Made by a program: the position numbers and the translations under genes | In this document: positions 1 to 5,933 of the stretch, in pieces | Numbering within the stretch: position 1 is the first letter of the stretch | Layout: each line of letters begins with the position of its first letter | The notes under the pieces: generated by a model | What the model was told of the DNA's origin: nothing | The model's database searches: none | The model's input: the letters and a program-made list of their open reading frames with translations, nothing else | Assembly (NCBI GenBank): GCA_964621755.1 | Contig: CAZUPI010000053.1 | Span: 1 to 14,666, forward strand | From: UMGS1696 sp964621755 | Lineage (GTDB): Bacteria; Bacillota; Clostridia; Oscillospirales; CAG-272 | Direction of reading: 5' to 3' | Length of the DNA: 14,666 nucleotides

Positions 1-29
1 CTTCCAACTTTTTTTGCCTTCTTTTCTGT

Positions 30-51
30 AGAATCCGGCAACGCGGATTCT
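30..51 (+). terminator. Possible hairpin of an upstream transcript
   Basis: An 8-bp inverted repeat, AGAATCCG (30-37) and CGGATTCT (44-51), encloses a 6-base loop. The bases that follow are T-rich but hold no clean T-run. It could be a weak terminator of a gene left of the window, or a leader hairpin before the promoter at 81. The upstream gene is not visible, so the role is a guess. Confidence 0.3.
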
Positions 52-80
52 GTATTTACTCTGTTTTTCATATCAAACTA

Positions 81-108
81 TTGACTTTTTTAATTTTTAT
101 TGTATAAT
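81..108 (+). promoter_or_regulatory. Sigma-A-type promoter of the solute-binding protein gene
   Basis: A -35 box TTGACT (81-86) and a perfect -10 box TATAAT (103-108) are separated by 16 bases in a very AT-rich stretch. Transcription would start near 115, giving a leader of about 32 bases. No operator-like palindrome is seen next to it. Confidence 0.8.
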
Positions 109-146
109 GTATCTATACCATTTCTTTCAAACTTAAGGAGGTATAT

Positions 147-1631
147 ATGAAAAAGACTATTTCTGCCATTCTCGCAGCGATTTTACTCAGCTCATCGTTT
201 GCGGCATGCTCCAACAACGATGTGGAGACGAGTACCGACACTCCCGTATCCGGAAGCACGACCGAGCTGTTGAATGAGCCAGAAGGTGAAACAACTCGTG
301 CGGAAATATCGGATAATCTCCCTGCAAAAAATTTTGACGGGCGGACGTTCACGCTTCTTACGCGTGATGGGTATGGCGACAAATTCCAGCCCGAAGAGTT
401 GACCGGCGAGGCTGTGAATGATGCGATTTTTGAACGGAATTCCAAAATCACCGAACGCTTCAACATCAACCTTACCTATGTTTCAAAAGCCTGTGAATGG
501 GGAACACAATCGACACAGTGGAATAATGAACTGTACAATTCGGTCATGGCCAATGACGGTGCGTATGACCTTGTTGCCGGATATGCGTCTACCATACCAG
601 AGGTTGTAACAAAGAATATTCTGCTGAATTGGAAGGATATTCCGTATATCGACCTGTCGCAATCGTGGTGGAGTGAACGCGCCTCCGAAGCGCTCACAAT
701 TAACGACCGTCTGTATCTTCTGACCGGCGACTACTCCATATCGCTGTGGGACAATATGTTCGGTTTTCTTTTCAATAAACAGGTAGCGGAAGACTTCCGG
801 CTTGACGATATGTACGACATTGTGCGCAGCGGCCAGTGGACGCTCGACCTTCTGCTGACGTTATCGTCTGGCGTATCTATGGACGCTGACGGAAACGGCA
901 CATGGGATGAAAACGACATATACGGTATGATTTCTAACTGGTCTACCTCTATTGATACGTTCCAGACCTCCTGCAACATGGCAGTTGTGTCTCACACGGC
1001 AAACGGCAGCCTCGAAATCACACTGAATTCCGAGAGAGCGGTATCCATTCTGGAAAAGGTATGTGCGCTCTACAACAGTACGCATGGTGCGTATGCATTC
1101 AGCGAAGGCGGCGACCTGACCACATACAACAATATGTTCTCCGAAAACCGCGCGCTGTTCTACGCGATATTCTTTGATAACATCACTGCCCTGCGCGACA
1201 TGGAAGCGGACTTCGGTATACTTCCGTATCCGAAGTTTGATGAGACACAGACCGAATACTCAAGTACCTCGCGTGATAACTTCGACCTGTTCGTCGTGCC
1301 GATTGATGTAAAGGATACAGAATTCACAGGCATTATCACAGAAGCTCTTTGTGCGGAGAGCTACAGAAGTGTAATCCCGGATTACTACGACGTCGTTCTC
1401 AAAACCAAGACATCCCGTGACGAAGAAAGCGCTGAAATGATCGATCTTATTCGTGACTCGCTCACGTTCGATATCGGCTATCTCTGCTCAACTTCATTAA
1501 ACAGCATCGGACATATTTTCGTAAACCTTGTCAGAACAAACTCTACTGATCTTGCATCCAGCTACGCGTCCAGCGAAAAGGCAGCTCAAGTCAAACTCAA
1601 TGAAATGCTTGCGGCATACGGAATCGAATAA
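147..1631 (+). CDS. Extracellular solute-binding lipoprotein (ABC sugar transporter type)
   Basis: Probable ligand-binding lipoprotein of a carbohydrate ABC importer, anchored outside the cytoplasmic membrane. The 494-residue product opens with MKK, a hydrophobic stretch and a lipobox ending FAAC, with Cys21 as the lipidation site. A Ser/Thr/Glu-rich linker (about 22-60) leads to an alpha/beta body typical of family 1 binding proteins. A calcium-loop-like segment, DADGNGTWDEND (246-257), fits an EF-hand pattern and is often seen in clostridial sugar-binding proteins. AAGGAGG (135-141) lies 5 bases before the ATG, so the start is firm. The gene has its own promoter and terminator and no permease or ATPase nearby, so its partners must be encoded elsewhere. 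Ligand unknown. The family call is from overall sequence character, not alignment. Confidence 0.82.
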   Translation: MKKTISAILAAILLSSSFAACSNNDVETSTDTPVSGSTTELLNEPEGETTRAEISDNLPAKNFDGRTFTLLTRDGYGDKFQPEELTGEAVNDAIFERNSKITERFNINLTYVSKACEWGTQSTQWNNELYNSVMANDGAYDLVAGYASTIPEVVTKNILLNWKDIPYIDLSQSWWSERASEALTINDRLYLLTGDYSISLWDNMFGFLFNKQVAEDFRLDDMYDIVRSGQWTLDLLLTLSSGVSMDADGNGTWDENDIYGMISNWSTSIDTFQTSCNMAVVSHTANGSLEITLNSERAVSILEKVCALYNSTHGAYAFSEGGDLTTYNNMFSENRALFYAIFFDNITALRDMEADFGILPYPKFDETQTEYSSTSRDNFDLFVVPIDVKDTEFTGIITEALCAESYRSVIPDYYDVVLKTKTSRDEESAEMIDLIRDSLTFDIGYLCSTSLNSIGHIFVNLVRTNSTDLASSYASSEKAAQVKLNEMLAAYGIE

Positions 1632-1678
1632 AAAGAAACTTCCGCCAAACCTATTTTCAAAAAGTTCGGTAAGTGTTT

Positions 1679-1709
1679 AAGAGGGACCTTTTCCAAAAAG
1701 GTCCCTCTT
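1679..1709 (+). terminator. Rho-independent terminator of the solute-binding protein gene
   Basis: A perfect 14-bp stem, AAGAGGGACCTTTT (1679-1692) and AAAAGGTCCCTCTT (1696-1709), has a 3-base CCA loop and is followed by CATTTTATAT. It sits 47 bases after the stop codon. The symmetry would also let it work on the opposite strand. Confidence 0.9.
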
Positions 1710-1747
1710 CATTTTATATAAAACATAAAAATCGTTTATGCCTAAAA

Positions 1748-1800
1748 GGTTTTGGAGAAAGGTTCGGGGGAGTACTTTTTCCAAAAAAGTGCTCCCCCCG
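1748..1800 (-). terminator. Large hairpin ending the dehydrogenase operon; repeat-element copy 1
   Basis: A long stem pairs CGGGGGAGTACTTTTT (1765-1780) with AAAAAAGTGCTCCCCCCG (1783-1800), with one G-T wobble and a minimal loop. It lies 14 bases past the stop of the minus-strand dehydrogenase and so probably ends that operon. The T-run after the stem on the minus strand is poor; the T-rich arm lies inside the stem instead. The flank at 1748-1770 (GGTTTTGGAGAAAGGTTCGG and the Gs after it) recurs near 11911 and 10299, which suggests a dispersed intergenic element. Confidence 0.6.
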
Positions 1801-1814
1801 AGATTTTCAACCAT

Positions 1815-2870
1815 TTATTCTAATTCCACCTTGACCGCCTTGCCTGTTGCCATGGATTCGTTGCATGCCATGGTGAAGGAAACGGACTTGAAGGCGTCAG
1901 CGTACGGGGAGCGAATCTTGCTTCCGTCGCCAGAGATAACTGCTTCAATGAAGGTACGGTCGCAGAGAATGCCCGCGTCGCCATCCTGACGATAGAGGAT
2001 GGAGTCGCCGGTCGCTTGGCCGAGTGCACCGTCTCCTTTGATAACGAAGCCGCCCTCGTCCTTCTTCGGTTCAGCGGGTGTTTCGCCGAATACTTCGAAT
2101 CTGTCGAGAATTTTCAGCTCCCCTCTCTTATCCCTTGTGGAGAAGATGATTTTGGAATCATAGCTGTTGCCGGAGTTTGCATAGTCGCCGGTCGAAATAA
2201 CACCAAGCGCCCCGCTCTTAAACTTTACAATAGTTGTGGAAAGGTCGTCAGTGTTGTAGTCCGGGATTCCCGTTACAAAACCACGTGTACCGTAGGTGCA
2301 AACTTCTTCCGGTTCGCCGAATACATAGCGGATGATATCAAACTGATGGATAGTCTGCTCCACAATCTGACCGCCGGACAGCTCCTTATCCTTCCACCAG
2401 AACACACCCGGAACACCGCCGATTCTGGTGCAGTCGATAAAGACCACTTCGTTTTCCTTACAGAATTTGACGTTCGGCTCCACAAGGTTGGAGTAACGGC
2501 ACTGGAAACCGGACGCTGTGATAAGATTCTTTTCTGCCGCCGCGTCACGAATCCGGCGTGCCAGGTCAAGGTCAAGCGCCAGCGGCTTTTCTACGAAGAA
2601 CGGAATTCCGCGGCGAATCGTCTCAAACTCGATTTCTCCGTGGCAGTACGGCGGGATGCAGATGAAAACCATATCCGGCTGCACTTCGTCATACATGTCA
2701 AGATAGCTGGTGTACGCCTTGCCGGAACCAGCCTCCTCTACAAAGCTTTCCGCACGTTCCGGAATCAGGTCACAGAATCCCGCCAGCTCAACGATGTCGC
2801 GGAATCCCAGAAAATGTTCGAGGTGATATGAACCAATACCACCGCACCCAATTACAGCTAATTTTTTCAT
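1815..2870 (-). CDS. Gfo/Idh/MocA family NAD(P)-dependent oxidoreductase
   Basis: Probably oxidises or reduces a sugar, inositol or sugar acid in the cytoplasm with NAD(P). The 351-residue product starts with a Rossmann strand and the dinucleotide motif GCGGIG (residues 8-13). EKP (94-96) carries the conserved Lys95, and GGQIVEQTIHQFD (166-178) carries the catalytic-type His175. The Asp usually found four residues before this His is Glu171, so it belongs to a variant subfamily. Length is normal for the family. AAAGGAG (2878-2884, minus strand) lies 7 bases before the ATG. It is the second gene of an operon, 37 bases after the TIM-barrel gene, so the two probably act in one pathway, for example oxidation followed by isomerisation. 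The substrate cannot be read from the sequence. Confidence 0.9.
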   Translation of the reverse strand: MKKLAVIGCGGIGSYHLEHFLGFRDIVELAGFCDLIPERAESFVEEAGSGKAYTSYLDMYDEVQPDMVFICIPPYCHGEIEFETIRRGIPFFVEKPLALDLDLARRIRDAAAEKNLITASGFQCRYSNLVEPNVKFCKENEVVFIDCTRIGGVPGVFWWKDKELSGGQIVEQTIHQFDIIRYVFGEPEEVCTYGTRGFVTGIPDYNTDDLSTTIVKFKSGALGVISTGDYANSGNSYDSKIIFSTRDKRGELKILDRFEVFGETPAEPKKDEGGFVIKGDGALGQATGDSILYRQDGDAGILCDRTFIEAVISGDGSKIRSPYADAFKSVSFTMACNESMATGKAVKVELE

Positions 2871-2907
2871 GGAATTTCTCCTTTATGAAATTAATTTATA
2901 GAGTAAC

Positions 2908-3738
2908 TTAATATCCAATAATTGTCCCAATCTCGCCGGCGACTTTCTGGTAGTAGGAAGCGAAAGAGAGGGAGTCGTCAGAGTCCTCTTTGAAGACCTC
3001 ACCGGTAAGATAGCCATTGAAGCCGGCTGCGCGGAGAGCGGGGATAATTGCCTGCCAGTTTGCGCTGCCGTGGGTGATGTCTTCCCATGTACCGCCGGAA
3101 TTGAGACCGTCCGCACGCTTGTAGTCCTTGACGTGGACGCATCCAATGCGGCTGCCCAGCACTTCCACCCAATATTCCGATACCGAGAAGGCCAACATGT
3201 TTCCGACGTCGAGGTAAGCGCCGATTTTCTTTGAATCAACTTCGTCAATGAAAGACGCCATGTCGTACGGAGAGAGGAAGAAGCCGTTCCATACATTCTC
3301 AACGCCTACGAAAATGCCCGCTTCCTCAATTTCGCCCTTCATGGATTTCATAAATTGAATGGCGTTTTTGCGAACCTTGTCCAGCGTGAATTCGCCGCCC
3401 ATGCCGCCCGGAACCGTGAGAATTCCTCCCGCGCCAAGGGCACGTGCCGCCTCAAGCTGCTTGCGAAGGAGCGCCTTTCCCTCCTTCCACTGTTCCGGAA
3501 TGCCCATTTTGCCGTTCCAGAGAGAGGTCGAGATGCTCACCACAGGAAGATTGTACTTTGCCGAAAGCGCGCGGATTTTTGCATAATCCTCTGCTGTGGT
3601 CTGCATGGTCAAAGAATGCGCGCCCGAACCGTCTACGTTCAATTCGATACCCTCGAATCCGGCTTCTGATACCGCCGCGAAGGTCTCCTCAAACGTCAGG
3701 GAGCCTTCGACTGTCCATGCGTTCAGAGATTTTTTCAT
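2908..3738 (-). CDS. Sugar phosphate isomerase/epimerase, TIM barrel (AP endonuclease 2-like fold)
   Basis: Probably a divalent-metal sugar isomerase, epimerase or dehydratase of the xylose-isomerase-like TIM-barrel superfamily. The 276-residue protein has the expected metal-ligand pattern: Glu147 in VEN, Asp177 in LDVGN, His202 in HVKD and Glu247 in GEV. The start at 3738 is preferred because AAGGAG (3745-3750, minus strand) lies 6 bases upstream; an in-frame upstream ATG at 3774 would add 12 residues and has no such site. It is first in a two-gene operon with the Gfo/Idh/MocA gene, a very common pairing in gut Clostridia for myo-inositol-like or keto-sugar catabolism. The divergent AraC gene is the obvious candidate regulator. 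Exact substrate unknown. Confidence 0.88.
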   Translation of the reverse strand: MKKSLNAWTVEGSLTFEETFAAVSEAGFEGIELNVDGSGAHSLTMQTTAEDYAKIRALSAKYNLPVVSISTSLWNGKMGIPEQWKEGKALLRKQLEAARALGAGGILTVPGGMGGEFTLDKVRKNAIQFMKSMKGEIEEAGIFVGVENVWNGFFLSPYDMASFIDEVDSKKIGAYLDVGNMLAFSVSEYWVEVLGSRIGCVHVKDYKRADGLNSGGTWEDITHGSANWQAIIPALRAAGFNGYLTGEVFKEDSDDSLSFASYYQKVAGEIGTIIGY

Positions 3739-3815
3739 AGTCGTCTCCTTTTCTATATATTTCAAATGATTCAAATGGAAAAATGTAAAAATTCATAAAA
3801 ATCCGTTAAACTATC

Positions 3816-3843
3816 TTGATATTTTCGTAATTTAGTATATACT
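3816..3843 (+). promoter_or_regulatory. Promoter of the AraC-sbcD-sbcC transcript
   Basis: On the plus strand, TTGATA (3816-3821) and TATACT (3838-3843) are separated by 16 bases. The -10 box is the mirror of the minus-strand -10, so the two divergent promoters overlap and RNA polymerase could occupy only one at a time. Confidence 0.55.
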
Positions 3844-3848
3844 AAATT
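3829..3848. promoter_or_regulatory. Perfect 20-bp palindrome at overlapping divergent promoters
   Basis: AATTTAGTATATACTAAATT reads identically on both strands, centred between 3838 and 3839. It contains the -10 boxes of both divergent promoters. It could be an operator for a dimeric repressor, or only the result of two back-to-back -10 boxes. AraC proteins usually bind direct repeats, so the neighbouring AraC product is not the automatic ligand. Confidence 0.6.
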
Positions 3849-3862
3849 GTGATGTTCTTCAA
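3834..3862 (-). promoter_or_regulatory. Promoter of the isomerase-dehydrogenase operon
   Basis: On the minus strand, TTGAAG (3857-3862) and TATACT (3834-3839) are separated by 17 bases. The -10 box is one half of the 20-bp palindrome at 3829-3848. Transcription would start near 3827, leaving a leader of about 90 bases. Confidence 0.6.
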
Positions 3863-3925
3863 TACACAAATCAATTGTTTTTATGGACAAATCGCCGGCA
3901 AGACGTTCGGCATGGAATAGGATTT

Positions 3926-4777
3926 ATGGAAAATCAGGCTTATTACAGAAATACATTCGACAGGGCGGACAACGTGGCGGGCGCAAACTGCTGCGACAAC
4001 AATGTCCCTCTCGTTGTAAACTGCGCCGGATACGCAGCATTGTCATGCGACTTCTGGATCACCGGGAAAAGACATGACTACTATTTGCAGCTCATGGATA
4101 CCGGAGAGCTTACCTGCGGTTGGACAGGGGAGGAATACTCCTTCCGCAGCGGACAGTTTGTCGTGCATCCCCCGGAGTGCATGTACCGCTACGGTCAGCC
4201 ATACGACCGGGATATGGGTTATTACTGGGCGCACTTCACCGGGAATTATGTCGAAACGCTGCTCACACATAACGGGATACGCCCAGGTCAGGTATATCGG
4301 CTGACGGAGGAAATCTCCACGTCGGTCAAGCGCAATTTCGGGGTGATGTTCCGCGAATTCATGATGCACGCCCCCGGATTCGAGGATTTGTGCGCGGCAA
4401 AGCTGACGTCCATTCTCGTCGAACTGGGCCGCGGTGCAGCCGGAGTCGGCGCGGGACGAGAAAACCGCTTTGCCAATCTGATTGAATATATTCACTGCCA
4501 TTATACGGAAGATTTGCGCATCGCAGACCTTGCGAAATCCGAGCACCTCAGCGTCAGCCGCTTTCGTGACGTCTTCCGCGAGTCGTTCGGGTGCGCACCG
4601 TCTGAATACATTATTGACCTGCGCTTACAGCGTGCGCGCGACCTGCTCACCGGAACCGACTTGTCCATTGCGGAGATAGCCGAGTTGTGCGGATACAGCG
4701 ACGAAATGTATTTCATGCGTCTGTTCCATAAAAAAACAGGCCTGTCGGCGCGGACATATCGGCTGACAAAGAGATAA
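3926..4777 (+). CDS. AraC family transcriptional regulator
   Basis: Probable effector-responsive DNA-binding regulator of the divergent sugar operon. Of 283 residues, about 15-150 form an AraC-type cupin sensor (for example HPPECMYRYG at 81-90) and about 184-283 the C-terminal DNA-binding domain with two helix-turn-helix units, near 199-220 and 247-270. The second carries the typical IAELCGYSDEMYFMRLFHKK pattern. The ATG at 3926 is chosen because MENQAYYRN begins a normal N-terminus; the upstream Shine-Dalgarno is weak (AGGA at 3919-3922, 3 bases away). An in-frame TTG at 3875 would add 17 residues but has no ribosome binding site. sbcD follows after 19 bases, so the regulator and sbcDC are probably co-transcribed, which is unexpected. 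Confidence 0.88.
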   Translation: MENQAYYRNTFDRADNVAGANCCDNNVPLVVNCAGYAALSCDFWITGKRHDYYLQLMDTGELTCGWTGEEYSFRSGQFVVHPPECMYRYGQPYDRDMGYYWAHFTGNYVETLLTHNGIRPGQVYRLTEEISTSVKRNFGVMFREFMMHAPGFEDLCAAKLTSILVELGRGAAGVGAGRENRFANLIEYIHCHYTEDLRIADLAKSEHLSVSRFRDVFRESFGCAPSEYIIDLRLQRARDLLTGTDLSIAEIAELCGYSDEMYFMRLFHKKTGLSARTYRLTKR

Positions 4778-4796
4778 TTCAGAAAGGGGAAAAGCT

Positions 4797-5930
4797 GTGA
4801 AATTTTTACATACATCCGATTTGCATCTCGGCATTCGCTTATGTGAATACGGTCTGCTTGCGGACTGCCGGCATATTTTATCAGAAATTGCGGAAACCGC
4901 CGTGCGCGAGAACTGCGCCGCCGTGGTGATTGCCGGAGATATCTACGACCGCTCAAATCCTTCCGCCGACGCAGTAGCAGTATTTGATGAATTTGTGTCC
5001 GCGCTGGCGGGGCATGAAATCGCCGTGCTCGCAATATCGGGGAACCACGATTCTCCGGAACGGGTAGCGTATCTGTCCTCGGTGACGCGAAGTGCTGGCG
5101 TGTACTTCTCCCCTGTGTACAAGGGAACGAGCGAGAAAATCACCTTTACGGATGCGTTCGGACAGGTGAATTTTTATCTGCTGCCGTTCGTCAAGCCGGT
5201 AAACGTGCGCGCAGTCTGCGAGGACTTTGATGGGGATTCATATACAGACGCGGTCTCCCATGCCATCCAGAGGATGAATGCGGACGAAAACGAACGAAAT
5301 GTGCTGGTTACACACCAGTTTGTCGTGCCGGATGCAGGAGAGGAGACGCCAGAGGTCGGCGGGACCGGCGCAGTCCGGGCGGAGGTATTCCATCAATTTG
5401 ACTACACGGCGCTCGGGCATTTGCATACAGCTCACGCAGCTGCGGACGGGGTATATTATGCAGGCTCTCCGCTCAAATATTCGTTTACCGAGGTTGCGGA
5501 CGAGAAGTCCGTGTACCTTGTCGATCTGCGCGAAAAGGGCGAAATGTCCGTGGAACGAGTAGTGCTGCATCCGCTGCATGACCTGCGCGAGATTCGCGGG
5601 ACTTATGAAGAGGTCGTGTCGCGCGGTCTGCGAGACCCCATGAAGGAGGACTACATCCGGGTCATTCTGACCGATGAGGAAGATGTCACCGACGCGGTGG
5701 CAAAGCTGCGGTGCGTGTACCCCAATCTGATGCGGCTGTCATATGACAATCTGCGTACAAGGGGATACCGCGAAATCGACGGGACAATATGCGATGCGGA
5801 AGAAGACGGGGCAATGACGCCGGAGTCCGTTTTCGCGGCGCTATATGAAATGCAGAATAACGTGCCGCCGGACGATGGGATGATGGCGGTCGTGCGGGAT
5901 ATTTTCAAAGCGTGTATGATGAAGGAGTAA
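4797..5930 (+). CDS. sbcD: Exonuclease SbcCD, subunit D (Mre11-like nuclease)
   Basis: Metal-dependent phosphoesterase subunit of SbcCD, the bacterial Mre11-Rad50 complex, which cuts hairpins and blocked double-strand ends during DNA repair. The 377-residue product shows the phosphoesterase motifs in order: DLHLG (Asp8, His10), GDIYDR (47-52), GNHDS (82-86), the His in VTHQF (His173) and GHLH (207-210). Length fits the family. The start is GTG, preceded by AAAGGGG (4783-4789) at 7 bases. sbcC follows 3 bases after the stop, with its ribosome binding site inside the end of sbcD, which indicates translational coupling and a fixed subunit ratio. No separate promoter is apparent in the 19-base gap before it. 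Confidence 0.95.
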   Translation: MKFLHTSDLHLGIRLCEYGLLADCRHILSEIAETAVRENCAAVVIAGDIYDRSNPSADAVAVFDEFVSALAGHEIAVLAISGNHDSPERVAYLSSVTRSAGVYFSPVYKGTSEKITFTDAFGQVNFYLLPFVKPVNVRAVCEDFDGDSYTDAVSHAIQRMNADENERNVLVTHQFVVPDAGEETPEVGGTGAVRAEVFHQFDYTALGHLHTAHAAADGVYYAGSPLKYSFTEVADEKSVYLVDLREKGEMSVERVVLHPLHDLREIRGTYEEVVSRGLRDPMKEDYIRVILTDEEDVTDAVAKLRCVYPNLMRLSYDNLRTRGYREIDGTICDAEEDGAMTPESVFAALYEMQNNVPPDDGMMAVVRDIFKACMMKE

Positions 5931-5933
5931 AAC

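Noticed and set aside
2016..2831. 271-codon plus-strand frame opposite the dehydrogenase
   Set aside because: It has no ribosome binding site and no family features, and it overlaps a convincing Gfo/Idh/MocA gene on the other strand.
3875..3925. TTG start giving the first AraC protein 17 extra residues
   Set aside because: It has no ribosome binding site, and the residues it adds are not AraC-like. The ATG at 3926 is preferred.
4043..5034. Minus-strand frames opposite AraC and sbcD (4043-4546, 4501-5034)
   Set aside because: They are Arg/Ser-rich translations without motifs, opposite well-supported genes.
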